From positions 6,020 to 70,019 of the forward strand of contig JBJXFP010000096.1 in NCBI GenBank assembly GCA_046155615.1: a stretch of 64,000 nucleotides of DNA, in the 5' to 3' direction. Source of the DNA: JANNVZ01 sp046155615 (GTDB lineage: Bacteria; Bacteroidota; Bacteroidia; Flavobacteriales_D; Sanyastnellaceae). The notes under the pieces are model-generated. The model made no database searches, had not been told where the DNA came from, and saw nothing but the letters and a program-made list of their open reading frames with translations. Of the stretch, positions 32,364 through 41,376 are shown piece after piece. The position numbers were made by a program, and so were the translations under genes. How positions within the stretch are numbered: the stretch's first letter is position 1; each line of letters starts with the position of its first letter.

Positions 32364-33071
32364 TCAGTGCTTTTGCGGATGAGGCTTCAATCTTTTGCGT
32401 TGTGCCAGCTCGGGCACCATTTCTTTCACTGCTTTGAAAAGTACCATGCAGCTAAGTGCCATCAATATGTGTGCGAGGTCGAAATAATTGAACCACTTGT
32501 GTATGCTGAACTTGCCGATGTGAGCTGAGGCTGCAAGGGCCGCGAGGAATACCGCCCAAAGAATTTTTTTGCTTCCCGGATCACGCCTGCGCAAAAATAT
32601 GTAGCCTTCAAAGGAGAAGACAACGATGAGCAGCCCGTACATAGCATGTATTTCTACAAAGATGAAACGCAAGGTGTAGATAGAGATGAAGATGAAGGTG
32701 GCAAGCTCTACCACATTGAGGTAGGTAAAGAATGTGCCGAGGCGATTGTGCAACAGCGGGCGCGCGCGCATGATGGCGGCACGCTCGGCCAGAGCAATAG
32801 AAATCATGCTGACAATCCATGCAGGCACCTTCCATTCAAATGAAAACAAATAGAGGAAACCATGACCGATGATGCCGCCCAGCAAAGTCGCTATGCCCAT
32901 GAACAGGAAGAAATACCTGTAATACTTTACATGCTTTAGCTCCTTGTGTTGGTGAGAGCGCAGATGGAAAAAAGCATAAGTACATACCACAGTGACAAGC
33001 AGATCGGTTAGTGTAGTAACCGGCTCAAGGATTTTGATTCCTGCTATATCTATGGAGGTAATTTCAATCAT
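32364..33071 (-). CDS. Seven-helix integral membrane protein of unknown function
   Basis: 235 residues with about seven hydrophobic segments and a basic C-terminal tail (KRLKPHPQKH). Short conserved-looking motifs include HLRSHQHKELKHVKYYRYFF, GGIIGHGFLYLF, IGKFSIHKWFNYFDLAHILM. The His residues inside membrane segments (GHGFLY, FDLAHIL) could bind a metal or heme; this is speculative. I do not recognise a named family with certainty. Upstream of and co-directional with the BNR-repeat gene (150 bp apart), so co-transcription is possible but not shown. Confidence 0.7.
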   Translation of the reverse strand: MIEITSIDIAGIKILEPVTTLTDLLVTVVCTYAFFHLRSHQHKELKHVKYYRYFFLFMGIATLLGGIIGHGFLYLFSFEWKVPAWIVSMISIALAERAAIMRARPLLHNRLGTFFTYLNVVELATFIFISIYTLRFIFVEIHAMYGLLIVVFSFEGYIFLRRRDPGSKKILWAVFLAALAASAHIGKFSIHKWFNYFDLAHILMALSCMVLFKAVKEMVPELAQRKRLKPHPQKH

Positions 33072-33274
33072 GCTTTAAGAAACTCCATGGGTGTTGTGTA
33101 TAAGGCGATAATAAAAAGAAGGATAAAGAAACAGACTTTCAAATGGAAACAAAAAAAACGGGAACAGATTTCCTCAATACCGCTGCTGTCCGTGCGTGAA
33201 GTATGAGCACATCGGAGACACTTTGACAAGAGCAACCGAGAAACAATCGGATTAGAGAACTTAGTGAAAAAAAC

Positions 33275-34312
33275 CTAAGACACCACCCCGCACAAGTGCA
33301 TCAGCAGGCGACTGCCCACATTGCCATTCCAGTCGTCAGAGCCGGGAGCCACTTCCACCAGGTCGAAGCCAATGATTTGTTTGCCCGAAAGTTTCAGGGC
33401 ACTCAGCAGATAGGTAGCCTGATCAAAGCGTAGTCCGCCCGGCACGGGTGTACCAGTGTTGGGGCACAGTGTGGGATCCAGCCCGTCTATATCAAAGCTG
33501 ATGTGTACTTTTTGCGGCAGCAGGGCTATGATGTCTGTACATTGTTGTTGCCAGGTCTTGCCTTCGAATTCGCTTTTAGTAAGCTGTGTGTTGGTGAAAC
33601 AATGCACCCGCGAACCATACTCGGTGGCCACCTGCACCTCTTCCTCGCAGTAGTCGCGCACTGCTACCTGCACTAATTTTTTCAGCTCAGGCAGTTGCAA
33701 AGCATTGTACATGATGGAGGCATGTGAATATGTAAAACCCTCGTACGCTATACGCAGATCCATGTGCGCATCAATATGTAATATGCCGAATTCACCATGC
33801 TTTTTGGCTAGTGCCCTGAAGTAACCCAGCGGAGTGCTGTGGTCGCCACCTACAAGGCCAACACATTTGCCCAAGCCCAGCCAGTAGGTGGCTTGTTGTT
33901 CCACCCACAGATTCATGTCTTCGCAGGCTTTGTTTAAGGTGGCAATGACTTGCAGGCAGTCAGCATCGCTGTCCACATCCACACCATCTTCCCATTTTTC
34001 TATGATGTGTTGTGCTTGTTGTTTCAGATCGGCACTGCGCAGCAGCATGTCTTCAGGTATGTCGGCCATGGCAATGCCGCGCTTCCACAGGTCTTTGAAT
34101 TTTTCATGGTAAAGATCCACCTGCACACTGGTTTCCAAAATATGAGCCGGGCCATCGCTGGCACCACTGCCATAGCTCACAGTCACCTCCCATGGTACGG
34201 GTATCAGCACCACATCCGCCTCATCGCAGGTAAAAGGTAGCCCGAATATGTTGCTGTCTTTAAGCCCCGCATTGTTCGGATTGAAGTTCAGAATTTTTTC
34301 TTCTTTCGTCAT
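33275..34312 (-). CDS. Arginase/agmatinase/formimidoylglutamase family enzyme
   Basis: 345 residues from the ATG at 34312. A ureohydrolase with the binuclear Mn site visible: GLVGGDHSTPLGY (His), LHIDAHMDLR (Asp-His-Asp) and ISFDIDGLDPTLCPNTG (Asp-x-Asp). Bacteroidota genomes carry several such paralogues; the substrate could be agmatine, arginine or formimidoylglutamate. No hut or polyamine genes are nearby to decide. The promoter box CATATTTG ends 4 bases before the ATG, supporting this start over the upstream frame extension to 34348. Confidence 0.87.
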   Translation of the reverse strand: MTKEEKILNFNPNNAGLKDSNIFGLPFTCDEADVVLIPVPWEVTVSYGSGASDGPAHILETSVQVDLYHEKFKDLWKRGIAMADIPEDMLLRSADLKQQAQHIIEKWEDGVDVDSDADCLQVIATLNKACEDMNLWVEQQATYWLGLGKCVGLVGGDHSTPLGYFRALAKKHGEFGILHIDAHMDLRIAYEGFTYSHASIMYNALQLPELKKLVQVAVRDYCEEEVQVATEYGSRVHCFTNTQLTKSEFEGKTWQQQCTDIIALLPQKVHISFDIDGLDPTLCPNTGTPVPGGLRFDQATYLLSALKLSGKQIIGFDLVEVAPGSDDWNGNVGSRLLMHLCGVVS

Positions 34313-34316
34313 TGGG

Positions 34317-34346
34317 CAAATATGAGATCGGCAATCTGTAGTCAAC
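34317..34346 (-). promoter_or_regulatory. Candidate promoter of the arginase-family gene
   Basis: On the minus strand GTTG (34346-34343), 18 bases, CATATTTG (34324-34317), one mismatch from consensus. Only CCCA separates the box from the ATG, so the mRNA is probably leaderless. Confidence 0.55.
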
Positions 34347-34446
34347 AATCAACTATCAAAACACTCCCTTTCGCGAAGCAACCACACAGGTATATTCGCT
34401 GTCTGCAAACGCGGTCGCAGCGACACAAGTCACAACCAAGCTAACG

Positions 34447-37400
34447 ATGAAAAAATTCTACACTGTATTCTTCTCTTTTATCCTTTTCGGTCAACAGACT
34501 AACAGCCAGATAGTCGTGGACTCGCTGGCCGTGGAGCAATACGTTCAGGACGTGTTGCTGGGCAATGGCGTGCAAGCCACTAACATCAGTTTCACCGGAT
34601 GCTTCGCGCAGATTGGCTATATGCACGAGGGTGTGGCCAATGGACTGAACATAGATGGTGGCGTGGTTCTCAGCTCTGATCATGTTAAGAATATTACTGG
34701 CGTATTCACCGGCCTTTGGAACACAGGATGCACCCCCGTAGGTGGCGATGCTGACCTGCTAACAGTGGCCAATTCGGTGCCTGCACTAATCGGAGAAAGT
34801 TTCTCCGTAGGCAGCATCAACGACAAGAGCATTTTAGAATTTGACTTTGTGCCCACGGGCGACACACTTCAGTTCAACTACATCTTCGGTAGCAACGAAT
34901 ATTTGGAGTGGGTTAACTCATCTTTCAACGACATCTTCGCATTCTTCCTTAGTGGCCCCGGTATCACTGGGCCTTATGATTCACCTGCCGGATTTCCGAA
35001 CGGTGCGGTCAACATTGCCTCTATTCCCGGCACCGATCCTGCCATACCTATCACCATCAGCAGTGTCAATGACCAGAGTTATGATGATTATTACATAGAT
35101 AATCCCAACCACGATGCCATTGCCATAGATGGCTACACCACAGTGCTTCAGGCATTCAGCTTGGTGCAGTGCGGCCTTACCTATCATATCAAGCTGGCCA
35201 TAGCCGATGGCTCAGATGGTGCGCTGGAGAGCATTGTGATATTGGAAGAAGGAAGCTTCAGCAGCAATGCTGTGGTGGATGTGGACTTGTCCATAAATGT
35301 GGGTGGCCCTGATGCCAATACCATTTGGGAAGATTGCGGAGAGGCCACACTCACCTTCACACGCCCGCCTATAAGCAGCTTGCAAGTAGAAGACATGGTG
35401 GTTGTGACTTGGAATGGCGTGGCTCAAATGGGAGTGGACTATACAGCCATGCCCGACACCATCATTTTCCCGATAGGTGTTTCGGAAGTGGTGCTCGACA
35501 TTGACGCGTTTGAAGATGGCCTTGTGGAAGGACTTGAATTGGTGCAGATGGACATACTGAACCTTGCGGCCTGCAACGGAAGCGGCCTTGTTACCAATTT
35601 CGAATTCTTTATTGGTGATGAGCCTGAACCACTTGTAGTAGAAGGCTACACCACCGAAATATGTCAGGGCGATACCATCACACTGGAGCCTATAATCACA
35701 GGAGGTTACGGCAATTTCTATTATGACTGGAGTACCGGTGGTACTGGTGCTACCGAAGATGTAGGCCCGCTGGCTACCACCGATTATTTCTTAACCGTGA
35801 GCGACACCTGCGGCATGCCCAGCGATGATGGTGAGTTCACTGTGAACATCTTGGTATTTCCACCACTGAGTGTAAACATTGACAATGGAGACATACTGCT
35901 GCCCTGCAATGGTTCAGTGAATGTGACCGCCACGGCTATAGGCGGTGATGGAGTGTACACATACTATTGGTATGATGAGAATGATAACAACCTGTGGGGT
36001 TGGATGAACTCCCTGTGGTATGGCTCGTGGAATGGTGAGGGAGAAATAAATGTGGATGTGACAGACGGTTGCGGATTCACAACCACCGATGTGGTGAATG
36101 TGCAAATTGATTCGCCCATGCTAATAGTGGACATGGTGGATGCCGTAAGCGCACCATGCGGACAGCAATATTCTGTAACGGTGAATGCCAGCGGTGGTAC
36201 ACCCACTTATTGGTACCAATGGGCATTTGATGGTGCCAACGACTGGACACAATGGACCAATACATATACAGGCACAACAGATGAAGCAGGCACACTCACA
36301 GTCATTGTGAATGATGGCTGCGGACAGTCTGAAACCCTGAGCGCAGAAGTTACCATTGACAGCCCCCCTATTGATTTGGAATTGGTGGACAGTGTAGAAG
36401 GCAATTGCACAACGGTGTTCAACCTCGTGCCCGTGGTATCAGCCGGCAGTGGAGGTTTCGAATACCTCTGGACCGAAGGTGGCACCACTGAAGGCACAGG
36501 AGCTACACTCAACTTCAATACAGACCAGACAACAGTGGTCACCTTTTTAGTAACTGATATATGCGGAGCAGAAGCAACCGATCAGGTAACGGTGAATATT
36601 GTAAACCCACCTGTTACCGTGGAGTTAGGTGAAGACATCAACGCATCTTGCATTGACAATACACTTATCACTCCGCAACTACAAGGCGGCAGCGGTGCGC
36701 TCAACTTCCAGTGGTTGGTGAACGGGCAAGTGCAAGCTGCCATCACGCCCACCTTCACTTATCAAACTTTTCAGACTGCTGAAGTGGCCATAGTAGTAAC
36801 AGACCTGTGCGACCAGACAGCCACAGACATGCTCACCATCATCATCCCCAATATTCCGTTAAGTATGGATGCATGGCCACCTGACACTGCCATTTGCCCT
36901 GTGCAACAAGTTACGCTGAGTGCATTGGCTACAGGAGGCGAAGAAGGCTTTGTGTATGAATGGAATGAGCTGGAAATACTCGGCTCATCAGTGAATGTGA
37001 ACCCCGCTACTACTACCATCTATAGCGTAACTGCTACCGACATCTGCGGCTATAGCATAACAGATGAAGTAACTGTGGTGGTGCGCCCTGCCAGTGCAGA
37101 GTTTTTGGTAAACAGCCTGGGTGAAAACAATTATGTGTTTACTGCCACGCCCGGCATCAGTTGCGGCAATGAACCATGCACCTTCCTGTGGGAAATGGGT
37201 GACGGCAACACCGAAAGCACACAAGTAGTGGAATACGAATTTGACGGACTCGGTTCGTATACCACCACACTGCATGTAACCAACGATCTGGGCTGCACCG
37301 CCTACAGCAGCTACACCATTACCGGCCCGCCACTTATATATATACCCGGCTCATTCACCCCTAATGGCGATGGAATAAATGATGTGTGGAGTGTAGTGGC

Positions 37401-37611
37401 CAGCTCACTGCTTGAGTACGAGATAAACATATTCAACCGCTGGGGCGAAGTGGTGTTCAACAGCACCGACCCCAATACAGTATGGATAGGCGACACAGGC
37501 AACAACCCGGACTACTACGCCAAGAACGATGTATATACCTACGTGGTGCGTGTGAAGGGCTACAACAGCGACAGCTATACCAAGAAGGGGATTATTACGC
37601 TGATCAGGTAA
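34447..37611 (+). CDS. Giant secreted protein: choice-of-anchor L, Calx-beta-like, Ig-like repeats, CHU_C sorting domain
   Basis: 1054 residues. Signal peptide ends near TNSQ. Residues about 30-270 form a choice-of-anchor L domain (NISFTGCFAQIGYMHEGVAN, GGVVLSSDHVKNITG, LQFNYIFGSNEYLEW, FNDIFAFFLSGPG). Residues about 275-375 look like a Calx-beta domain (GGPDANTIWEDCGEATLTFT). Then come SprB-like Ig repeats of about 95 residues, each ending with a TDxCGxxxTDxVTVxI pattern, and a PKD module near 880-955 (FLWEMGDGNTESTQVVEYEF). The last 90 residues are the gliding-associated CHU_C domain (IPGSFTPNGDGINDVW ... IFNRWGEVVF ... YVVRVKGY), a type B signal for the type IX system. Likely a surface adhesin. 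Confidence 0.92.
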   Translation: MKKFYTVFFSFILFGQQTNSQIVVDSLAVEQYVQDVLLGNGVQATNISFTGCFAQIGYMHEGVANGLNIDGGVVLSSDHVKNITGVFTGLWNTGCTPVGGDADLLTVANSVPALIGESFSVGSINDKSILEFDFVPTGDTLQFNYIFGSNEYLEWVNSSFNDIFAFFLSGPGITGPYDSPAGFPNGAVNIASIPGTDPAIPITISSVNDQSYDDYYIDNPNHDAIAIDGYTTVLQAFSLVQCGLTYHIKLAIADGSDGALESIVILEEGSFSSNAVVDVDLSINVGGPDANTIWEDCGEATLTFTRPPISSLQVEDMVVVTWNGVAQMGVDYTAMPDTIIFPIGVSEVVLDIDAFEDGLVEGLELVQMDILNLAACNGSGLVTNFEFFIGDEPEPLVVEGYTTEICQGDTITLEPIITGGYGNFYYDWSTGGTGATEDVGPLATTDYFLTVSDTCGMPSDDGEFTVNILVFPPLSVNIDNGDILLPCNGSVNVTATAIGGDGVYTYYWYDENDNNLWGWMNSLWYGSWNGEGEINVDVTDGCGFTTTDVVNVQIDSPMLIVDMVDAVSAPCGQQYSVTVNASGGTPTYWYQWAFDGANDWTQWTNTYTGTTDEAGTLTVIVNDGCGQSETLSAEVTIDSPPIDLELVDSVEGNCTTVFNLVPVVSAGSGGFEYLWTEGGTTEGTGATLNFNTDQTTVVTFLVTDICGAEATDQVTVNIVNPPVTVELGEDINASCIDNTLITPQLQGGSGALNFQWLVNGQVQAAITPTFTYQTFQTAEVAIVVTDLCDQTATDMLTIIIPNIPLSMDAWPPDTAICPVQQVTLSALATGGEEGFVYEWNELEILGSSVNVNPATTTIYSVTATDICGYSITDEVTVVVRPASAEFLVNSLGENNYVFTATPGISCGNEPCTFLWEMGDGNTESTQVVEYEFDGLGSYTTTLHVTNDLGCTAYSSYTITGPPLIYIPGSFTPNGDGINDVWSVVASSLLEYEINIFNRWGEVVFNSTDPNTVWIGDTGNNPDYYAKNDVYTYVVRVKGYNSDSYTKKGIITLIR

Positions 37612-37680
37612 GGCTGATGGCAAACAAGCCATTCTGCAATGCAGGCTTCTTAATCGAATCAATAGAATTTCCTAAAACAT

Positions 37681-37709
37681 AAAAAACCCGGCTTGTGCCG
37701 GGCTTTTTT
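37681..37709. terminator. Bidirectional terminator adhesin / tRNA-Ser
   Basis: AAAAAACCCGGC, TTGT loop, then GCCGGGCTTTTTT. It ends both the plus-strand adhesin gene and the minus-strand tRNA-Ser gene. Confidence 0.9.
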
Positions 37710-37718
37710 CATTGTCAG

Positions 37719-37803
37719 CGGAGAGAGAGGGATTCGAACCCCCGGAGGCTTTCACCTCAACAGTTTTCAAGACTGCCGCAATCGACCACTCTGCCATCTC
37801 TCC
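37719..37803 (-). tRNA. tRNA-Ser (anticodon UGA)
   Basis: Read on the minus strand the gene starts GGAGAGATGGCAGAGTGG and ends with the T arm GGGGGTTCGAATCCC and the acceptor complement TCTCTCC. Anticodon stem-loop GCAGTCTTGAAAACTGT gives UGA, decoding UCA-type serine codons. The long variable arm (GGTGAAAGCC region) is that of a class II tRNA. 85 bases without CCA; CCA is not encoded. Confidence 0.95.
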
Positions 37804-37808
37804 GGGGC

Positions 37809-37839
37809 CAAATCTATCTGAGAGCATATCAATACAAAA
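37809..37839 (-). promoter_or_regulatory. tRNA-Ser promoter
   Basis: TTTTG (37839-37835), 18 bases, TAGATTTG (37816-37809): exact consensus on the minus strand, placed five bases before the mature tRNA 5' end. A useful in-window reference for the vegetative promoter. Confidence 0.75.
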
Positions 37840-38064
37840 AAAAAGTTTGTGCATGGCTGCCCATAGTCATGCTGCAAGACCCGTCTGCCAAGGCTTTCAA
37901 CTATGCATTTTAATTCACTGACTCATTTCATCTTCTACTTGAGCAGGACACAATGCTCAGTAGTTTCTACAATTTCCTGCCAATACTTACATTCAAAAGT
38001 GAATTTGTAAACCGCATGAACACGCATGAGGGCCGCTTCATGAAACTATACTTTTACCGTAGAA

Positions 38065-38072
38065 AATATTTG
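38065..38072 (+). promoter_or_regulatory. Candidate -7 box of the GWxTD gene
   Basis: AATATTTG, one mismatch from TAnnTTTG, ends four bases before the ATG at 38077. A convincing -33 box was not found. Confidence 0.35.
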
Positions 38073-38076
38073 CACC

Positions 38077-39546
38077 ATGAAAAGATTTCTATTCTCGCTC
38101 TCTCTGTTCATGTTCCTTCATCAGGCACTTGCCTTTCGTGCGGTATTCGATTCCAAAATTTTCTACCATCCAACAGATGGGCCTTATGTGGAGAGCATCA
38201 TCACCTTCGATGGGGCTACCTTTAAGCAACTGGCAGCAGACTCCGGCCTGATGCAGGCCCGCGCAGCGGTTACCATCATCATCAGCAAGCTGGACAAAGT
38301 GGTAGATTTCAGAAAGGTGGAGATATCAGGCCCGCTGGTGTTGCCCGGTGAGGCTGCAGAATTTGTCTCCATCGAAAGATTTGTATTGCCTGCCGGCAGT
38401 TATGCTGTAGAGGTAACTATAAGCGATGCCAACGACCCCGAAGCCGAGGCCGAAACAGGCAGACAAATAGTTACTATAAATCAACCATCAGAAGGCATTT
38501 ATTTTTCTGATTTCCTGATGGTATCGGCCTACCGCAAAGCAGAGCGAACCTCGCCCATCACCCGCTCAGGTATGGACATGATGCCCTTCAACTCTGTATT
38601 CTTTCCAAGCTCCATTGGCAGCCTGATGTTCTATACAGAAATATATGGAAGCACAGCCTATTTTGGAGAGGGCAGTGCCTTTGTATCTGCTATTTGTGTA
38701 GTAGATGCTGAGGAAAAAATATACGAAGCCTGCCGCAGAATGAAGCGTGAAAACTGCGCTGATGTGGTTCCCATATTTCAGTCGCTCGATATAAGCGACC
38801 TGCCAACAGGCGAATACAAACTGCGGCTCGAAGTGCGCAATGCAAAGAATGTGGTGGTATCAAAAAATGAAATCCGCTTTAGCCGATCCAACTTGCAGAT
38901 ATTGGAAGGTGAGCAACTTGAAGTAAGTGAAGAAATCCTGCAACAATCTTTTGCAGGAACATTCGAATCTGCTGACTCACTTTATGCCGTGCTGCAATCG
39001 CACCTTCCAATGGCCAACAACATAGAGCGCATCAGCATAGACAATCAACTTACCGATGCCACACTCATGCAGATGCAGAGTTTCCTATACACATTCTGGT
39101 ACAACCGCAATCCCACAAGCCCTGAGGCTGCCTACAACGAATATATGGCCAAGGTGAAAAAAGTACATGAGATATTCGGCACGCGAACCAAACCCGGATG
39201 GCGAACCGATCGTGGCCGTGTGTACTTGCAATATGGTGCACCCAACACCCGCATAGTGCGCAACAGCGACAGCGACTACTGGCCTTTTGAAATATGGCAT
39301 TACTACGAAACCAACAATCACCTGCACGACCGCAGGTTTCTCTTCTATGACACCACACTGGGTGGCGACATGGAATTGCTGCACAGCGATGTGCCCGCAG
39401 AAATGAAAAACCATGAATGGAAAACCATGGTACGTTCACGTATTACCGCAGCCAATGCCGCTGGCACCTCCGACAACAACAGCAGGCAAAACAAAGACCC
39501 ATACAGTGGTGATGAGTTGGAAGACCTGTGGTTCAATCCACATTGA
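38077..39546 (+). CDS. GWxTD domain-containing exported protein
   Basis: 489 residues with a signal peptide MKRFLFSLSLFMFLHQALAF. The C-terminal half contains the defining motif of the GWxTD family, PGWRTDRGRVYLQYGAPN, around residue 370, followed by YWPFEIWHYY and a basic/polar tail ending DLWFNPH. The N-terminal half is a beta-rich region of unknown role. Family members occur across Bacteroidota and related phyla and their function is not established. Located just before a family 2 glycosyltransferase gene (108-bp gap). Confidence 0.88.
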   Translation: MKRFLFSLSLFMFLHQALAFRAVFDSKIFYHPTDGPYVESIITFDGATFKQLAADSGLMQARAAVTIIISKLDKVVDFRKVEISGPLVLPGEAAEFVSIERFVLPAGSYAVEVTISDANDPEAEAETGRQIVTINQPSEGIYFSDFLMVSAYRKAERTSPITRSGMDMMPFNSVFFPSSIGSLMFYTEIYGSTAYFGEGSAFVSAICVVDAEEKIYEACRRMKRENCADVVPIFQSLDISDLPTGEYKLRLEVRNAKNVVVSKNEIRFSRSNLQILEGEQLEVSEEILQQSFAGTFESADSLYAVLQSHLPMANNIERISIDNQLTDATLMQMQSFLYTFWYNRNPTSPEAAYNEYMAKVKKVHEIFGTRTKPGWRTDRGRVYLQYGAPNTRIVRNSDSDYWPFEIWHYYETNNHLHDRRFLFYDTTLGGDMELLHSDVPAEMKNHEWKTMVRSRITAANAAGTSDNNSRQNKDPYSGDELEDLWFNPH

Positions 39547-39654
39547 TGCGCTGTCATTGATAAAAATGCAGGCACACATGGCTGCCTACTTTCGCGCCTT
39601 CATTTTTTACCTAAGCAAAAAAGCAAAGGACTGACCTGACTTCAGCCATCACGA

Positions 39655-40686
39655 GTGAAACGCGCAGCCATAGCCATACTCAACTGGAACGGAGAAAAAT
39701 TTCTGCGTGAGTTCCTACCCCTTGTAGTGCAGCATAGCAGCCATATAGCCGATGTGGTAGTTATCGACAATGCAAGTACTGATGGGTCGCTTACATATGT
39801 AAAAGAGAAATTTCCTGAAGTCATCATCGTAGAGCTGCCCGTCAACTATGGCTTTGCCGGAGGCTACAACCATGGTCTGGTTTCATTGCAGCATGAAATA
39901 TTCGTGTTGCTCAACAGCGATGTGGAAGTAACTGCGGGTTGGATAGAGCCTGTGCTTGCCTACATGGATTCGCAACCCAGCATGGTGGCTTGTCAGCCAA
40001 AAATATTGGACTACCACCGCAAGCAATGGTTCGAATATGCGGGTGCAGCAGGCGGCTTTATAGATAAGGATGCGTATGCTTTTTGCGCAGGCCGCATCTT
40101 TTTCGAATTCGAGCAAGATCAGAATCAATTTGCACAAAACGAAGAAGTGTTTTGGGCATCGGGCGCAGCCATGTTCATCAGGCGCAGTGCATGGCTTCAG
40201 GTACACGGCCTCGATGAAGACTTCTTTGCGCACATGGAAGAGATAGACCTTTGCTGGCGATTGAAAAACCGTGGCCACAGCGTGGGTGCTTGCAGGCAAT
40301 CTGTGGTGTACCATTATGGCGGAGGCACTTTAGACAGGCAGAGTCCTTTCAAGACCTATCTCAACTTTCGCAACAACCTGTACATGATTGTGAAAAATTA
40401 CAGACAAAGTAACCTGTGGCTGAAACTGCTGCGCAGAATGCTGCTGGATGGCATAGCGTGTTTCCGTTTCATAGGCGAGGGCAAGTGGGCACACTTCAGT
40501 GCCGTGCTCAAGGCACATGGCAGCTTTCACAAAAACATAAGGCGCATGCTTGCCAAGCGAAAGCACGAAGGCATAGAGGCATTGCACCCCAACATGAAGG
40601 GCGTGTATCACGGTAGCATCATCAAGCATTTCTTCCTATACAGGAAAAGAAAATACAGCGAGCTGCCCGCACTGTGGAATAAGTAA
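39655..40686 (+). CDS. Glycosyltransferase family 2
   Basis: 343 residues from a GTG start at 39655; no ATG start fits. GT-A fold, similar to rhamnosyltransferases that act on cell-surface polysaccharides: AIAILNWNGEKFLREFLPLV, DVVVIDNASTDGSL, LNSDVEV (the DxD-like motif), FWASGAAMFIRRSAW and the acceptor segment FFAHMEEIDLCWRLKNRGHS. C-terminal amphipathic helices may bind the inner membrane. Sugar and acceptor are unknown. Placed between the GWxTD gene and frr without clear operon partners. Confidence 0.9.
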   Translation: MKRAAIAILNWNGEKFLREFLPLVVQHSSHIADVVVIDNASTDGSLTYVKEKFPEVIIVELPVNYGFAGGYNHGLVSLQHEIFVLLNSDVEVTAGWIEPVLAYMDSQPSMVACQPKILDYHRKQWFEYAGAAGGFIDKDAYAFCAGRIFFEFEQDQNQFAQNEEVFWASGAAMFIRRSAWLQVHGLDEDFFAHMEEIDLCWRLKNRGHSVGACRQSVVYHYGGGTLDRQSPFKTYLNFRNNLYMIVKNYRQSNLWLKLLRRMLLDGIACFRFIGEGKWAHFSAVLKAHGSFHKNIRRMLAKRKHEGIEALHPNMKGVYHGSIIKHFFLYRKRKYSELPALWNK

Positions 40687-40770
40687 GCTGGTCAGTCACC
40701 ATGCACCACGCAGCTAATTGCTCACTTATTTTGGCCGCGTTATCCCAACCATTTTTATCAGATACACACC

Positions 40771-41334
40771 ATGAGTGATGAAGTGAAAATGGCCCTTGAT
40801 GAGGCCACCGATGCGATGAGCAAAAGCATTGCGCATCTTGAGTTTGAACTTGGAAAAATCAGGGCAGGCAAAGCAACGCCTTCCATGCTTGACAGTGTAA
40901 AGGTGGACTACTACGGCACACCCACACCGCTCAAGAATATTGCGAATGTGAATACGCCCGATGCGCGCACCATCACCGTGCAGGCTTGGGAAAAAAACAT
41001 GCTCGATGCCATTTGCAAAGCCATCATGGAAGCGAATCTGGGCCTCAATCCGCAAAACCATGGCGACCAGGTAATAATCAATGTGCCCATGCTGACAGAG
41101 GAAAGAAGGAAAGACCTTACCAAGCGCTCGCATGCTGAAGGTGAACATGCGCGCGTAGGCATTCGCAATGCGCGCAAGGATGCAATTGACTTCATAAAAA
41201 CAGCACAGAAGGATGGCTTGCCCGAAGATGAAGCCAAAGCCGGTGAAGCCAAAGTGCAGGAGCTCACGGACAAGTACAACCGCAAAGTGGATGAGGTGCT
41301 GGCCGCCAAAGACAAAGACATCATGACGGTGTGA
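40771..41334 (+). CDS. frr: Ribosome recycling factor
   Basis: 187 residues, the full tRNA-mimic length. It splits post-termination ribosomes with EF-G. Family landmarks are LEFELGKIRAGKATPSMLDS, VDYYGTPTPLKNIANVNTPD, VQAWEKNMLDAICKAI and LTEERRKDLTKRSHAEGEHA. pyrH, its usual upstream partner, is not present here; the preceding gene encodes a glycosyltransferase. Confidence 0.97.
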   Translation: MSDEVKMALDEATDAMSKSIAHLEFELGKIRAGKATPSMLDSVKVDYYGTPTPLKNIANVNTPDARTITVQAWEKNMLDAICKAIMEANLGLNPQNHGDQVIINVPMLTEERRKDLTKRSHAEGEHARVGIRNARKDAIDFIKTAQKDGLPEDEAKAGEAKVQELTDKYNRKVDEVLAAKDKDIMTV

Positions 41335-41376
41335 TCGACAATTTTTTTCTGTACACATTCTAAAAAAAGAACAAGC

